Shown in pieces: positions 17,918-28,848 of a DNA stretch of 64,000 nt (its first letter is position 1; every line of letters begins with the position of its first letter). Location of the stretch: positions 1,798,001-1,862,000 of the forward strand of contig NZ_CP115768.1 of NCBI RefSeq assembly GCF_027912835.1, written 5' to 3'. A model generated the notes under the pieces. That model saw only the letters and a list, made by a program, of their open reading frames with translations. It made no database searches and was not told the origin of the DNA. A program made the position numbers and the translations under genes. The stretch comes from Paracoccus sediminicola. GTDB taxonomy: Bacteria > Pseudomonadota > Alphaproteobacteria > Rhodobacterales > Rhodobacteraceae.

Positions 17918-19708
17918 TCACAAAGGCGCGGTCGCGCCCTCCAGCCAGATCCGCGTTTGTTCATCGACGCGCGGTCCGATCTTTTCAAGCACCTGGGCAT
18001 GGTAGCTATCCAGCCACTCACGCTCGGCCTCCGAGAGCATCTCGCGCAGAATCATGCGGCGGTCGATCGGGGTGAAGTTCAGCGTCTCGAAACCCAGCAT
18101 CTCGCGCCCGTCGGGGCTGTCGGCTTCAGTGACCAGCAAGAGGTTCTCGATGCGGATGCCGAACGCGCCCTCACGGTAATAGCCGGGCTCGTTCGACAGG
18201 ATCATGCCGGGTTCCAGCGGGATCTCGGAGATGCGACTGATCCGCATCGGGCCTTCATGGACGCAGAGCGCCGCGCCGACACCGTGACCGGTGCCGTGAT
18301 CGAAATCCAGGCCGGCCGTCCACAGCGGTGCGCGCGCGACCGGGTCGATATCGCGCCCGGCGACACCTTTCGGAAAACGCAGCCGCGACACCGCGATCAT
18401 GCCCTTGAGAACGAGCGTAAACGCCTCACGCGCCGCGTGGCCGACATCGCCGACCGCCATGGTTCGGGTGATGTCGGTGGTGCCGTTATCATATTGTCCG
18501 CCACTGTCGACAAGCAGAACCCGCCCCGCCTGCAGCTCCGCGTTGCTGTCGGCTGAAACGCGGTAATGGGGCAGTGCCGCATGGCCTCCCACCGCGCTGA
18601 TCGTGTCGAAGCTGCTATCCAGAGCACCCGCCGCGCGGCGCAGCTCTGCCAGCTTTTGCACGATGTCGATCTCTGTCAGCCCGCCCGGAGCCCGCGCGTC
18701 GAGCCAGGCCAGAAACCGCGCCATGACCGCCCCATCCGTCAGATGGGCGTCGCGCATACCGGCGATTTCAGCCTCGTTCTTGCGGGCCTTGGGCATGATG
18801 GCCGGATCGCGCGCCTCGATCACCGCCGTGCCCTGTTCATCGAGAATGTCGAAAACCGCCTCGGGCGCCGAGCCGGGATCGACGCGGACCGGGCCTTCGA
18901 GATTGGCGAGCGCCGCCGCAAAACTCTCGGGATGGTGGATCGCTATCGCCTTGCCCAATGCCGAGCGGATCTCGTCGCTGAACTTGGCGGGATCGGAGAA
19001 AAGCTGCACCGAGCCATCCGCCGCGATGATCGCGAAGCCCAGCACCACCGGGTTATGCGGCAGATCAGTGCCACGGATATTCAGCAGCCACGACAGCGAA
19101 TCGGCAAGCGTGATGACTGCCGCCGCCTGTCCCTCGGCGCGCAGCTGAGCGGCGATGCGGTCGCGCTTTTCGGCGGCGCTTGCCCCGGCAATCGCCTCAT
19201 CATGAAGCCGCACCTGACCGACCGGCGGCGAGGGCCGATCGTCCCAGATCCGGTCGACGAGATTATTCACCGGCAGGAAGGAGATATTCGCATCCTCCAG
19301 CGCATCCCGCAGATCGGATATTTCGCGATGCGTGTGCAGCCAGGGGTCGAACCCGACCCGCCCGCCTTCGGTCAGCGCATCGCGGAGCCAGCCTTCCGGT
19401 CTGGTTGCCGGGAAATCGACCGGGGTGAAATGGTTGAGATCCACCTCTTCCCGGACCTGCACACGATATCGCCCATCGGCAAAGACCGCCGCATGATCCG
19501 CCGTCACCACCGCCTGCCCCGCGCTGCCGGAAAACCCGGTCAGCCAGCGCAGCCTTGCATCGGCATCGGCCACATATTCGCCCTGATGAGCGTCGGCGCG
19601 GGGCACCATGAACCCGTCCAGCCCCTCTGACTGCATGGCATCGCGCAGCGCGGCCAGACGCGTCGCGCCCTGCGAGGCGCCTTCCGCGGTTTCGAATTGC
19701 TCAACCAT
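17918..19708 (-). CDS. pepP: Aminopeptidase P (Xaa-Pro aminopeptidase), M24 family
   Basis: A 596-residue enzyme of the long, cytosolic aminopeptidase P type, with two creatinase-like N-terminal domains and a C-terminal pita-bread domain. Metal ligands are visible as the Asp in VDSGGQYDNG, the Asp in TTDITRTM, the His in GTGHGVGAALCVH and the Glu residues of SNEPGYY and RIENLLLV. It removes N-terminal residues next to proline. The ATG at 19708 overlaps the cobT stop (TGATG); a GTG one codon upstream is less likely. Confidence 0.92.
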   Translation of the reverse strand: MVEQFETAEGASQGATRLAALRDAMQSEGLDGFMVPRADAHQGEYVADADARLRWLTGFSGSAGQAVVTADHAAVFADGRYRVQVREEVDLNHFTPVDFPATRPEGWLRDALTEGGRVGFDPWLHTHREISDLRDALEDANISFLPVNNLVDRIWDDRPSPPVGQVRLHDEAIAGASAAEKRDRIAAQLRAEGQAAAVITLADSLSWLLNIRGTDLPHNPVVLGFAIIAADGSVQLFSDPAKFSDEIRSALGKAIAIHHPESFAAALANLEGPVRVDPGSAPEAVFDILDEQGTAVIEARDPAIMPKARKNEAEIAGMRDAHLTDGAVMARFLAWLDARAPGGLTEIDIVQKLAELRRAAGALDSSFDTISAVGGHAALPHYRVSADSNAELQAGRVLLVDSGGQYDNGTTDITRTMAVGDVGHAAREAFTLVLKGMIAVSRLRFPKGVAGRDIDPVARAPLWTAGLDFDHGTGHGVGAALCVHEGPMRISRISEIPLEPGMILSNEPGYYREGAFGIRIENLLLVTEADSPDGREMLGFETLNFTPIDRRMILREMLSEAEREWLDSYHAQVLEKIGPRVDEQTRIWLEGATAPL

Positions 19709-21585
19709 CACATCGCCCGCCTGACGCCGCCTATTCCCATGACCCGCGCCCGCTTGCGCGGATCGGTATCGAACAGCGCGGCAAGCTGTTCGGTCATCGC
19801 CCCGCCGAGCTGTTCGGCATCGGTGATCGTCACCGCGCGTTCGTAATAGCGCGTCACGTCATGACCGATCCCGATGGCCAGAAGCTCGACCTGGCGGCGC
19901 TTTTCGACCATCGCGATCACGTCACGGAGATGTTTTTCCAGATAGTTCGCGGGGTTCACCGACAGCGTCGAATCATCCACCGGCGCCCCGTCCGAAATCA
20001 CCATCAGGATCTTGCGCGCCTCGGGTCGTTTCACCAGCCTGCGATGCGCCCATTCCAGCGCCTCGCCGTCGATATTTTCCTTCAGCAGACCCTCTTTCAT
20101 CATCAGCCCCAAATTCGGCCGCACCCGACGCCAGGGCGCATCGGCGGGTTTGTAGATGATGTGGCGAAGGTCGTTCAGCCGGCCCGGCTCGGCGGGGCGG
20201 TTCTCCTTCAGCCAGGCCTCACGACTTTGCCCGCCCTTCCAGGCGCGGGTGGTAAAGCCGAGGATCTCGACCTTGACGCTGCACCGTTCCAGCGTGCGGG
20301 CCAGAACATCGGCGCAGATCGCGGCGATCGAGATCGGACGGCCACGCATCGAGCCGGAATTGTCCAAGAGCAGCGTGACCACCGTGTCGCGGAACTCGGT
20401 ATCGTGCTCGACCTTGAAGCTGAGCGGCGTGGTCGGATTGGCCACTACGCGCGCCAGACGCCCGGCATCCAGCACGCCTTCCTCCTTGTCGAATTCCCAA
20501 CTCCGGTTCTGCTTGGCCTGAAGCCGCCGCTGAAGCTTGTTGGCCAGCCGAGAGACCGCGCCCCGCAACGGGTCGAGCTGCTTGTCGAGATAGGCGCGCA
20601 GCCGTTCGAGTTCGGCCGGTTCGGCGAGTTCGTCGGCGCGGATCTCTTCGTCGAATTCCTGGCTGTAAACGCGGTAATCGGGCGATGCATCGCTGACCGG
20701 GGGCGGCAGCTCTTCGGGCATGTCGCCATCGGGCATCTCTGCCTCTTCCTCGACCATCTCTTCGTCCGAGCTGTCGTCGAGACTGACCTGCGCCTGGCGT
20801 TCGTCCTGTGTGCGTTCCTGGCTGCGCTCGGGCGAGGCGTCGTTATCCTCGCCCTCATCCTCTTCGCGGGCCTGGTTGTCGCCGGCCTCGGGATCGGGTT
20901 CAGCCTCTTCCGAGGCGTCGTCCTCTTGGGGTTGGTCGTCGGGATCGTCGCCGAGCTGGTCGCCATAGCCGAGATCGGAAATGAGCTGCCGCGCCAGCCG
21001 GGCAAAGGCGGCCTGATCCGGAATCGTTTCTCGCGCCGCGTCGAGCACATGGCCCGCCTGCTGGGTCACAAAGGGACGCCACAGCTCGGCCGCCTCGGCT
21101 GCGCCCGGCGGCAGCGCGCGCCCCGTCGCCGCCTCGCGCAGCAGGTAACCGGCAGCGGCGGGCAGCGGCACATCGGCAGGTTGCCGGGCCTGATCGTAAC
21201 CGCGCCGCACCGCCTCTGCGCCCATCTTGGCGTCGATATTGGACAGCGCACCGGGCATGTGCCGCGCCCCGAGCGCCTCGACCCGCGCGGTTTCGACCGC
21301 GTCATAGATCTCATGCGCGAGCGGGCCGGACGGTGCATAGCGGGCATGGGTTTCCGCGTCGTGGTGCCGGATTCGCATGGCGAGTGAATCGGCAGTGCCG
21401 CGCGCCTGAATGATCTCGTCCCGGCCCATCCGCCGGCTGATCTGCGGCAGGCGCATCGTATCCCCGGCGACACCGGAGGGATCGGCGGTGTAGGTGACGT
21501 TCAGCTCGGCGTCATCGGCAAGCGCGCGCGTCGCCTCGGTCAGGGCCTTCTTGAACGGGTCGGCGGGGTTGTCGTTGGGTTTCAT
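19708..21585 (-). CDS. cobT: Aerobic cobaltochelatase subunit CobT
   Basis: CobT with CobS forms the AAA+ chaperone part of the aerobic cobalt chelatase, which acts with CobN on hydrogenobyrinate a,c-diamide. The 625-residue protein has a helical N-terminal part, a very acidic linker (about residues 215-305, rich in Glu and Asp, typical of CobT/ChlD) and a C-terminal von Willebrand A domain with the MIDAS motif [10 protein letters not shown] near residue 413. It follows cobS after 101 bp with no recognisable feature and overlaps pepP. Confidence 0.94.
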   Translation of the reverse strand: MKPNDNPADPFKKALTEATRALADDAELNVTYTADPSGVAGDTMRLPQISRRMGRDEIIQARGTADSLAMRIRHHDAETHARYAPSGPLAHEIYDAVETARVEALGARHMPGALSNIDAKMGAEAVRRGYDQARQPADVPLPAAAGYLLREAATGRALPPGAAEAAELWRPFVTQQAGHVLDAARETIPDQAAFARLARQLISDLGYGDQLGDDPDDQPQEDDASEEAEPDPEAGDNQAREEDEGEDNDASPERSQERTQDERQAQVSLDDSSDEEMVEEEAEMPDGDMPEELPPPVSDASPDYRVYSQEFDEEIRADELAEPAELERLRAYLDKQLDPLRGAVSRLANKLQRRLQAKQNRSWEFDKEEGVLDAGRLARVVANPTTPLSFKVEHDTEFRDTVVTLLLDNSGSMRGRPISIAAICADVLARTLERCSVKVEILGFTTRAWKGGQSREAWLKENRPAEPGRLNDLRHIIYKPADAPWRRVRPNLGLMMKEGLLKENIDGEALEWAHRRLVKRPEARKILMVISDGAPVDDSTLSVNPANYLEKHLRDVIAMVEKRRQVELLAIGIGHDVTRYYERAVTITDAEQLGGAMTEQLAALFDTDPRKRARVMGIGGVRRAM

Positions 21586-21686
21586 ACCGGAATTCTCCCG
21601 ATGGGCATGATAGCGCGGCTGAAGAAAGTTAACAGCCCGGCGGTCAGCCCACCAACTATCGTCTCAGCACCGCATGCGCGCCCGTC

Positions 21687-22664
21687 TCACCCTGCCTTTG
21701 CCGCCGCGCTCTCGGGCAGTTCCTCGTCGAAGAGGCGCTGATAGAACTCGGCGACGGTCTGGCGTTCCAGCTCATCGCATTTGTTCAGGAAGGTCAGACG
21801 GAAAGCATAGCCGACATTGTCGAAAATCCGCGCGTTCTGCGCCCAGGAGATCACCGTGCGCGGCGACATCACCGTGGACAGATCGCCCTGCATGAAGGCG
21901 GTCCGGGTCAGATCGGCCAGAGTGACCATCTTCGAGATCACGTCGCGGCCCTTTTCGTTGTTGTAATTCGGGTTCTTCGCCAGAACGATCGCGGCCTCGG
22001 CATCATGGCTGAGATAGTTCAGCGTCGAAACCAAAGACCAGCGGTCCATCTGGCCCTGGTTGATCTGCTGCGTGCCGTGATAGAGGCCCGTCGTATCGCC
22101 CAGACCCACCGTGTTCGCCGTGGCGAACAGGCGGAATGACGGGTTCGGCGTGATGACCTCATTCTGGTCCAGCAAGGTCAGCTTGCCGTCAGCCTCGAGC
22201 ACGCGCTGGATCACGAACATCACATCGGCCCGGCCCGCATCGTATTCGTCAAAGACGATGGCGGTCGGGTTGCGCAGCGCCCAGGGCAGGATGCCTTCGT
22301 GGAACACGGTGACCTGCTTGCCGTCGACCAGCTTGATCGCATCCTTCCCGATCAGGTCGATGCGGCTGACATGGCTGTCGAGATTGACCCGCACGCAGGG
22401 CCAGTTCAGCCGCGCAGCGATCTGCTCGATATGGGTGGATTTCCCGGTGCCGTGATAGCCCTGGATCATCACCCGGCGGTTATAGGCAAAGCCCGCCAGG
22501 ATCGCGAGGGTGGTGTCGGGATCGAACTTGTAGGTGCTGTCGATATCGGGCACGCGCTCGGTCTTTTCGGCGAAGCCCTTGACCTTCATGTCGCTGTCCA
22601 GCCCGAACACCTCGCGCAGGTCGATTTCCTCGGTCGGTTTCGCGTTCGCGTCCAGATCGGCCAT
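21687..22664 (-). CDS. cobS: Aerobic cobaltochelatase subunit CobS
   Basis: AAA+ ATPase of the cobaltochelatase. The 325-residue protein has Walker [11 protein letters not shown] near residue 69, Walker [13 protein letters not shown] near residue 135, the sensor-type [15 protein letters not shown] and a C-terminal helical lid. First gene of cobS-cobT-pepP. cobN and the rest of corrin synthesis are not in the window, but a cobalamin adenosyltransferase is at 6.9 kb. No cobalamin riboswitch was recognised upstream. Confidence 0.95.
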   Translation of the reverse strand: MADLDANAKPTEEIDLREVFGLDSDMKVKGFAEKTERVPDIDSTYKFDPDTTLAILAGFAYNRRVMIQGYHGTGKSTHIEQIAARLNWPCVRVNLDSHVSRIDLIGKDAIKLVDGKQVTVFHEGILPWALRNPTAIVFDEYDAGRADVMFVIQRVLEADGKLTLLDQNEVITPNPSFRLFATANTVGLGDTTGLYHGTQQINQGQMDRWSLVSTLNYLSHDAEAAIVLAKNPNYNNEKGRDVISKMVTLADLTRTAFMQGDLSTVMSPRTVISWAQNARIFDNVGYAFRLTFLNKCDELERQTVAEFYQRLFDEELPESAAAKAG

Positions 22665-22806
22665 GAGTCTGCCCTTTCCCTTGTGGTGCAGTGGTGATGA
22701 AGGATTCCCGCGTCCGGTGCAAGCGCATGGGCGCGGGATCGCCGGTAGGGGTGGAACCTTCGCAGCCCGAAGCTATTATGCTATCGCAGCAAGGAAAGGA
22801 TCCCAA

Positions 22807-23832
22807 ATGGCCGGTTTGATCGCGCTTCTCGACGACGTGGCAGGAATTGCCAAGGTCGCCGCCGCATCGGTGGACGATGTCACCGGCATGGCGGTCAAGG
22901 CGGGATCGAAAGCCGCCGGCGCGGTCATCGACGATGCGGCGGTGACGCCGAAATATCTGACCGGCTTCGATGCGAATCGTGAATTGCCGATCATCTGGCG
23001 GATCGCCAAGGGGTCGATCTTCAACAAGGTGGTGATCCTGCTGCCGATCGCGTTGCTGCTATCGGCTTTTGCGCCCTGGCTGATTGCGCCGTTGCTGATG
23101 CTGGGCGGATCCTATCTGTGCTTTGAGGGCGCCGAGAAGGTGTATCACGCGATCTCTCCGCCCGACGATCCGCATGACAAATACGAAGGCGGCCAGGGCG
23201 ACCCGGCCCAGCTGGAGGAAAAAAAGGTCGCCGGCGCGATCAAGACGGACTTCATCCTTTCGGCCGAGATCATGACCATCGCGCTGAACGAGGTGACTGC
23301 GCTGATGGCAGGCAGCGGGCTGATCGGGCTGGCGAAACTTGGCACCGAGGCGGGCGTTCTGTTCGTCGTGGCGCTGGCCATTACCGTGGTCGTCTACGGC
23401 TCGGTGGCGCTGATCGTGAAGGCCGACGATGTCGGCGTCGCGCTGGCCCGCAACAATAGCGGCTTCGTCGCCTCGCTTGGCCGTGGCATCGTGAAATTCA
23501 TGCCGGGATTCATGAAGGCACTGACCATCATCGGCACAGCCGCGATGATCTGGGTCGGCGGCAACATCATCGTGCATGGCCTGCACGAGCTGGGCTGGCA
23601 TGCTCCTTACGAATGGATCAAGCATCAGGCCGAGGCCGCCGCCGCGATGGTGCCGCAGGCACCGGGGCTGGTGTCCTGGGCGGTGACTGCCTTTATCGAC
23701 GGGATCATCGGTCTGATCTGGGGGCTGATCCTGATCCCGCTGTCGGAATACATCATCGTGCCGCTGGCCAATGCGACGCTGGTGCCTTTGCTCTCGGGCG
23801 TGAAATCCATGTTCCGGCGCAGCGCGAACTGA
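22807..23832 (+). CDS. DUF808 family membrane protein
   Basis: A 341-residue protein beginning MAGLIALLDDVAGIAKVAAA, followed by AAGAVIDDAAVTPKYLTG, the conserved opening of DUF808 (YedI) proteins. About seven hydrophobic segments follow from residue 75 on, with an acidic cytoplasmic stretch (SPPDDPHDKYEGGQGD) in between. Function unknown. The start at 22807 has AAGGAAAGGA upstream. Divergent from cobS and closed by a strong terminator. Confidence 0.88.
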   Translation: MAGLIALLDDVAGIAKVAAASVDDVTGMAVKAGSKAAGAVIDDAAVTPKYLTGFDANRELPIIWRIAKGSIFNKVVILLPIALLLSAFAPWLIAPLLMLGGSYLCFEGAEKVYHAISPPDDPHDKYEGGQGDPAQLEEKKVAGAIKTDFILSAEIMTIALNEVTALMAGSGLIGLAKLGTEAGVLFVVALAITVVVYGSVALIVKADDVGVALARNNSGFVASLGRGIVKFMPGFMKALTIIGTAAMIWVGGNIIVHGLHELGWHAPYEWIKHQAEAAAAMVPQAPGLVSWAVTAFIDGIIGLIWGLILIPLSEYIIVPLANATLVPLLSGVKSMFRRSAN

Positions 23833-23858
23833 TCGCGCCCCGGGATCGACATCGCAAG

Positions 23859-23887
23859 GGCGACCGGAGAACCCGGTCGCCTTTTTT
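23859..23887 (+). terminator. Terminator after the DUF808 gene
   Basis: GGCGACCGG, loop AGAAC, CCGGTCGCC, then six T. Confidence 0.93.
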
Positions 23888-24001
23888 GATGGCCGCTTGC
23901 ACAGCCCGAAAAATCTGTCACATTTCTGTAACAAAAAAGTCGTCAGCCGGTTACTTCGCGACACTAGGCAGGCGACGCCCTCAACAGGAAGGACAACAGA
24001 A

Positions 24002-25315
24002 ATGACACGTATCTATTCCGCATCGGCCATTGCGCTGATCGCCTCGCTGGGTGCTGCCAACGCTCAGACCGAAATCCAGTGGTGGCACGCCATGGGCGGC
24101 GAGCTGGGCACCAAGCTCGAAGAAATCGTCCAGGGCTTCAATGACAGCCAGGACGAATACACTGTCGTGCCGTCCTATAAGGGCACCTACCCCGAGACGA
24201 TGACAGCCGCCATCGCCGCGTTCCGCGCGCAGGAGCAGCCGGCCATCGTGCAGGTCTTCGAGGTCGGGACCGGCACCATGATGGCCGCCGAGGGCGCGAT
24301 CATGCCGGTCTATCAGCTGATGGAAGAGCATGGCGAGAATTTCGATCCCGCCGCGTTCCTGCCCGCCGTGGTCGGCTATTACACCGACACGGATGGCAAT
24401 ATGCTGTCCATGCCGTTCAACTCGTCGACGCCGATCCTCTACTACAACAAGAATATCTTCGAAGAGGCCGGGCTCGATCCAGAACAGCCGCCCGAGACCT
24501 GGGCGCAGATGGAAGAATTCTCGAAGCAGATCATGGAATCGGGCGCGGCGGAATGTGGCTTCACCACCGGCTGGGTGAGCTGGATCCAGACCGAGAATTT
24601 CAGTGCCTGGCATAACCAGCCCATCGGCACCATGGAGAACGGCTTCGGCGGGACCGACGCAGAGCTGACGCTGAACGGCGAGGCGCAGGTCAAGCATTGG
24701 GGCAATCTGAAGCGTTGGGCGGATGAAGGCATCTTCAAGTATGGCGGCCCGGTCGGCGGCGACAACGCCCCGCCGATGTTCTACAGCCAGGAATGCGCCA
24801 TGATCATGAACAGCTCGGCCAGCCGCGCCGGGGTTCTGGCCAATGCGACCGATTTCGAGGTCGGTTTCGGCATGCTGCCCTATTACGACGATATCGAGAG
24901 CGCGCCGCAGAACTCGATCATCGGCGGCGCCACTCTGTGGGTGCTGTCGGGCCGTCCGGATGAGGAATATCCCGGCGTCGCCGCGTTCTTCAGCTATCTC
25001 TCCAGCCCCGAGGTGCAGGCTGACTGGGCCTCGTTCTCGGGCTATCTGCCGATCACCGAGGCTGCGGGTGAAGAAATGTCCGGCTTCTTCGAGGAAAATC
25101 CCGGTGCCGATACCGGGCTGCGCCAGATCACGCTGAACGAGCCGACCGAGAATTCGAAGGGTCTGCGCTTCGGCAATTACGTGCAGATCCGCGGCATCAT
25201 CGACGAAGAGTTCGAAGCGCTGATGAGCGGGTCCAAGACCGCGCAGGAGGCTCTGGATTCGCTGGTCGAACGCGGCAACCAGCAGATCGCCGATTTCGCG
25301 GCACAGAACCAGTAA
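24002..25315 (+). CDS. ugpB: sn-glycerol-3-phosphate ABC transporter substrate-binding protein
   Basis: Periplasmic binding protein of 437 residues with a signal peptide cut after about residue 21 (SLGAANA-Q). The mature start EIQWWHAMGGELGTKLEEI, then YKGTYPETM and AFRAQEQPAIVQVFEVGT, are close to UgpB, which binds glycerol-3-phosphate and its diesters. The ATG at 24002 has AGGAAGGA upstream. First gene of a complete ugpBAEC operon. A stem-loop separates it from ugpA. Confidence 0.92.
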   Translation: MTRIYSASAIALIASLGAANAQTEIQWWHAMGGELGTKLEEIVQGFNDSQDEYTVVPSYKGTYPETMTAAIAAFRAQEQPAIVQVFEVGTGTMMAAEGAIMPVYQLMEEHGENFDPAAFLPAVVGYYTDTDGNMLSMPFNSSTPILYYNKNIFEEAGLDPEQPPETWAQMEEFSKQIMESGAAECGFTTGWVSWIQTENFSAWHNQPIGTMENGFGGTDAELTLNGEAQVKHWGNLKRWADEGIFKYGGPVGGDNAPPMFYSQECAMIMNSSASRAGVLANATDFEVGFGMLPYYDDIESAPQNSIIGGATLWVLSGRPDEEYPGVAAFFSYLSSPEVQADWASFSGYLPITEAAGEEMSGFFEENPGADTGLRQITLNEPTENSKGLRFGNYVQIRGIIDEEFEALMSGSKTAQEALDSLVERGNQQIADFAAQNQ

Positions 25316-25324
25316 GACCGATCC

Positions 25325-25353
25325 CGAGGGGCTGCGCGCGGCGCGGCCCCTCG
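25325..25353 (+). terminator. Stem-loop between ugpB and ugpA, likely partial terminator or mRNA stabiliser
   Basis: CGAGGGGC and GCCCCTCG form a perfect 8-bp stem around 13 GC-rich bases, followed by TCTTTT. Its place inside an operon suggests differential expression of the binding protein over the membrane parts, as known for malE-malF. Confidence 0.6.
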
Positions 25354-25378
25354 TCTTTTGCGTAAGGCCGGGACATCG

Positions 25379-26257
25379 ATGAAGCGGACCATCTTCAGCA
25401 ATCAGCTTCTGCCGTGGCTGCTTCTGGCGCCCCAGCTTGCCATCACCTTCATCTTTTTCATCTGGCCCGCCGCCCAGGCTGTCTGGCAGAGCTTCCTGCG
25501 CGAGGATGCGTTCGGCATCCGCTCGACCTTTGTCGGGATGGAGAACTATCTGCGGCTGATGGACAGCCCTGAATATCTGAACTCGATGCAGGTCACGCTG
25601 GTCTTCGCGGTGTTGGTGACGGTGCTTTCGATGGGGTTCTCGCTGCTGCTTGCGGTGGCGGCGGACCGGACGCTCCGCTCGGCCCGCGCTTATACGACCC
25701 TGTTGGTCTGGCCCTATGCGGTCGCGCCGGCAGTGGCCGGGATCCTGTGGTGGTTTATCTTCAACCCGACCATCGGCATCCTGCCCTTCCTTCTGGAACA
25801 GATCGGCTACGACTGGAACCATATCTCGAACCCGAACGAGGCCATGGCGCTGGTGGTGATCGCAAGCGCATGGAAGCAGATCAGCTATAACTTCCTGTTC
25901 TTCGTGGCCGGCTTGCAGGCGATCCCCGCCTCGCTGCGCGAAGCCGCGGCCATCGACGGGGCGGGGCCGGTGAAGCGTTTCTTCACCATCACCTTCCCGC
26001 TTCTGTCGCCCACCACCTTCTTCCTGCTGGTGGTCAATATCGTCTACGCCATGTTCGAGACCTTCGCGGTGATCGACAGCACCACCGAGGGAGGACCGGC
26101 GCAGGCCACCAATATCATGGTCTACAAGGTCTATTTCGACGGTTTCGTCGGGCAGAACATGGGCTCATCCGGCGCCCAATCCGTGATCCTCATGCTGATC
26201 GTGATCGCACTGACGGTGATCCAGTTCCGCTGGGTCGAGAAGAAGGTCGCCTATTGA
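25379..26257 (+). CDS. ugpA: sn-glycerol-3-phosphate ABC transporter permease
   Basis: Inner-membrane permease of 292 residues with six hydrophobic segments and the binding-protein-dependent loop [23 protein letters not shown], the EAA motif that docks the ATPase. Start at 25379 ([13 protein letters not shown]) fits UgpA length; an ATG seven codons upstream is possible. Stop overlaps ugpE as TGATG. Confidence 0.92.
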   Translation: MKRTIFSNQLLPWLLLAPQLAITFIFFIWPAAQAVWQSFLREDAFGIRSTFVGMENYLRLMDSPEYLNSMQVTLVFAVLVTVLSMGFSLLLAVAADRTLRSARAYTTLLVWPYAVAPAVAGILWWFIFNPTIGILPFLLEQIGYDWNHISNPNEAMALVVIASAWKQISYNFLFFVAGLQAIPASLREAAAIDGAGPVKRFFTITFPLLSPTTFFLLVVNIVYAMFETFAVIDSTTEGGPAQATNIMVYKVYFDGFVGQNMGSSGAQSVILMLIVIALTVIQFRWVEKKVAY

Positions 26258-27105
26258 TGATCGAGAACCGTCCCTTCCTGAATTTTCTGACCCATCTCAC
26301 GCTGATTATCGGCGTGGCGCTTGTGGCGCTGCCGGTCTGGGTAGCCTTCGTCGCCTCGACCCACACCGCCACCGATTTCGGTTCTGGCACGATCCCGATG
26401 TGGCCCGGGCCGCATCTGATCGAGAATTACAGCCGGATGCTCGATTCCGGACTGTCCACAAGCGGCACGCCGCCCGTGGCGCGGATGGTGCTGAACTCTC
26501 TTATCATGGCGCTGGCGATCGCCTTCGGAAAGATCATCATCTCGATCCTCTCGGCCTTCGCCATCGTCTATTTCCGCTTTCCGCTGCGCATGTTCGCGTT
26601 CTGGTGCATCTTCGTGACGCTGATGCTGCCGGTCGAGGTGCGCATTGTGCCGACATTTCAGGTCGTGGCGGGGCTGGGGCTGCTGAATTCCTATGCCGGG
26701 CTGTCGATTCCGCTGATCGCCAGCGCCACGGCGACCTTCCTGTTCCGGCAGGTCTTCCTGACCATGCCCGACGAGCTGGTCGAGGCCGCCCGCATCGACG
26801 GCGCCGGACCGATGAAGTTCTTCCGCGATATCCTTCTGCCGCTGTCGCGGACCAATATCGCCGCGCTTTTCGTGATCCTGTTCATCTATGGCTGGAACCA
26901 GTATCTCTGGCCGCTGCTGATCACCACGGATGCGCAGTATTACACCATCGTCGCGGGCATCAAGCGCATGGCCGACGCGGTGGACGGGTTGCCGCAATGG
27001 CATCTGGTCATGGCGACCGCCATCATGGCGATGCTGCCCCCCGTGGCGGTGGTCATCGGAATGCAGCGGCTGTTCGTCAAAGGTCTTGTCGAGACGGAGA
27101 AATAA
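26257..27105 (+). CDS. ugpE: sn-glycerol-3-phosphate ABC transporter permease
   Basis: Second permease, 282 residues, six hydrophobic segments, EAA loop [22 protein letters not shown] near residue 180. The ATG at 26257 overlaps the ugpA stop; the preceding TTG codon is a less likely start. ugpC begins immediately after. Confidence 0.92.
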   Translation: MIENRPFLNFLTHLTLIIGVALVALPVWVAFVASTHTATDFGSGTIPMWPGPHLIENYSRMLDSGLSTSGTPPVARMVLNSLIMALAIAFGKIIISILSAFAIVYFRFPLRMFAFWCIFVTLMLPVEVRIVPTFQVVAGLGLLNSYAGLSIPLIASATATFLFRQVFLTMPDELVEAARIDGAGPMKFFRDILLPLSRTNIAALFVILFIYGWNQYLWPLLITTDAQYYTIVAGIKRMADAVDGLPQWHLVMATAIMAMLPPVAVVIGMQRLFVKGLVETEK

Positions 27106-27106
27106 C

Positions 27107-28114
27107 GTGGCATCCATCACCCTGAACAATGTCGGCAAGGTCTATCCCGGCGGCACACGCGCCGTCGAAAATGTGAATATCGACATCGCCGACGGCGAAT
27201 TCATCGTGCTGGTCGGCCCCTCGGGATGCGGAAAGTCCACCCTGCTGCGCATGGTCGCCGGGCTGGAGGAAATCACCGAGGGCGAGGTGAAGATCGGCGA
27301 GCGCATCGTCAACCAGGTCGAGCCGGCCGAGCGCGATATCGCCATGGTGTTCCAGAACTATGCGCTCTATCCGCATATGTCGGTTCGCAAAAATCTCGAA
27401 TACGGGTTGAAGAACCGCCGCACTCCGCGGGCCGAGATCGACCGACGTGTGAACGAGGCTGCCGAGATCCTCCAGATCGGACCGTTCCTTGACCGCAAGC
27501 CCCGCGCGCTGTCGGGAGGGCAGCGTCAGCGAGTGGCGATGGGCCGCGCGATCGTGCGCGAGCCGGCGGCCTTCCTGTTCGACGAACCGTTGTCCAATCT
27601 TGATGCGAAGCTGCGCGTGGCCATGCGGCTCGAGATCAAGGAGTTGCAGAAGCGGCTGCGGACGACCAGCCTCTATGTGACCCATGACCAGCTTGAGGCG
27701 ATGACCATGGCCGACCGTCTGGTGGTGCTGAACGGCGGCAAGGTGGAACAGATCGGCACTCCCCTGGAAGTGTATCGCAAACCTGCCTCGGCCTTCGTTG
27801 CCGGGTTTATCGGCAGCCCGGCGATGAACCTGATCCCCGCCCGCGCCGTGCCGCATCTGCCGGGCAGCGGCCATGCCGGGCTGATTGGCATTCGCCCCGA
27901 AGATCTTCGCCCTGCCCCGGAGGGACAGATCGAACTGAGCGTGGATGCCGTCGAGGAACTCGGCGCAACCCGCTTGATTCATGGCAATATCGGTGGCGAA
28001 CTGGTTACGGTGACGCTGCCCTCGGACGGTGAGATCGCGGAGCGGCTGCGGCTGAGCGTTGCTCCTGACGCGATCCATCTGTTCCGCGCCGATAACGGCG
28101 CCCGCCTGTCCTGA
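27107..28114 (+). CDS. ugpC: sn-glycerol-3-phosphate ABC transporter ATP-binding protein
   Basis: A 335-residue ATPase of the MalK/UgpC type with Walker [11 protein letters not shown]-loop [12 protein letters not shown], signature LSGGQRQRV, Walker [12 protein letters not shown], and a C-terminal TOBE-like regulatory domain containing IGIRPEDL. The start is a GTG at 27107, right after the ugpE stop; the open frame before it is a shadow of ugpE. Last gene of ugpBAEC. Confidence 0.94.
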   Translation: MASITLNNVGKVYPGGTRAVENVNIDIADGEFIVLVGPSGCGKSTLLRMVAGLEEITEGEVKIGERIVNQVEPAERDIAMVFQNYALYPHMSVRKNLEYGLKNRRTPRAEIDRRVNEAAEILQIGPFLDRKPRALSGGQRQRVAMGRAIVREPAAFLFDEPLSNLDAKLRVAMRLEIKELQKRLRTTSLYVTHDQLEAMTMADRLVVLNGGKVEQIGTPLEVYRKPASAFVAGFIGSPAMNLIPARAVPHLPGSGHAGLIGIRPEDLRPAPEGQIELSVDAVEELGATRLIHGNIGGELVTVTLPSDGEIAERLRLSVAPDAIHLFRADNGARLS

Positions 28115-28126
28115 GCGCCGCATCTG

Positions 28127-28203
28127 GTGGACGGAGCAGATTCGTCCACAAGATTTTGGAGAATTTAACGAAAAATCCCTTTACAGGGCCACCCCTGTGG
28201 CCC
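28127..28203. terminator. Two hairpins after ugpC
   Basis: The 184-bp gap after ugpC holds GTGGAC-N11-GTCCAC (28127-28149), followed by AAGATTTT, and GGGCCAC-CCCT-GTGGCCC (28186-28203). The first could end the ugp transcript; the second lacks a T tail and may lie in the leader of the next operon. Confidence 0.4.
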
Positions 28204-28298
28204 ACCCTGATCTTGTAGGACGCGCGGGCTGAACCACATCCTTTCGTGGTCTTACGCAAGAAAAGGTGGGCGCACCACCGAAGCAGGGGACGGCAGGC

Positions 28299-28802
28299 AT
28301 GGCGCAGACCGACAGCTATATCCACAGCAACGAGATTCATCCCATCGACATCGTCGAATCGATCGCAACCCATCACGAATGGGATTTCGACCGGCTCGCC
28401 GATGACCAGATCGCGATGTCCGTCGAGGGGCAATGGCGCGGTTACTCGATCACCCTCGCATGGTCCGGCGCCGAAGAGATGTTGCGGCTGATCTGCACCT
28501 TCGACATGGACCCGCCTGCCGAACGGATGCCAGCGCTCTATGAGGCGCTGAATATGGCGAATGATCAGGTCTGGGACGGCGCTTTCACCTTCTGGGCCTC
28601 GCAGCGCATGATGGTCTGGCGCTACGGGCTGGTGCTGTCGGGCGATATTGTGGCCAGCCCCGAACAGATCGACCACATGATCCGCAACGCCGTCGAACAG
28701 GCAGAGCGGCTTTACCCGGCCTTCCAGCTTGTCGCCTGGGGTGACAGCGAGCCCGAGGCGGCTATGGACATTGCGATGGGTGCCGCCTACGGACGGGCCT
28801 AG
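28299..28802 (+). CDS. YbjN domain protein
   Basis: A 167-residue soluble protein of the YbjN/type III chaperone-like fold. It shows the pattern IVESIATHHEWDFDRLADDQIAM then an MPALYEALNMAND and LVLSGD block, as in alphaproteobacterial YbjN proteins, which are linked to stress and motility phenotypes in enterobacteria. The ATG at 28299 has AGGGGACGG upstream. It lies 46 bp before proC and is probably co-transcribed. Confidence 0.8.
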   Translation: MAQTDSYIHSNEIHPIDIVESIATHHEWDFDRLADDQIAMSVEGQWRGYSITLAWSGAEEMLRLICTFDMDPPAERMPALYEALNMANDQVWDGAFTFWASQRMMVWRYGLVLSGDIVASPEQIDHMIRNAVEQAERLYPAFQLVAWGDSEPEAAMDIAMGAAYGRA

Positions 28803-28848
28803 CCAGGGCCGCAACTGGTGCGGCCCCGTATCATTCAGGGGGGACGCA

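Noticed and set aside
19861..21387. 508-codon open frame opposite cobT
   Set aside because: Antisense to a clear CobT with a MIDAS motif; the hydrophobic run corresponds to the acidic linker read backwards.
22753..22777. EcfG-type promoter before the DUF808 gene
   Set aside because: GGAAC is present at 22753, but no CGTT follows at 16-17 bp.
22665..22806. Cobalamin riboswitch upstream of cobS
   Set aside because: The 140-bp divergent gap is too short for a cobalamin riboswitch serving cobS, and no B12-box-like sequence was seen.
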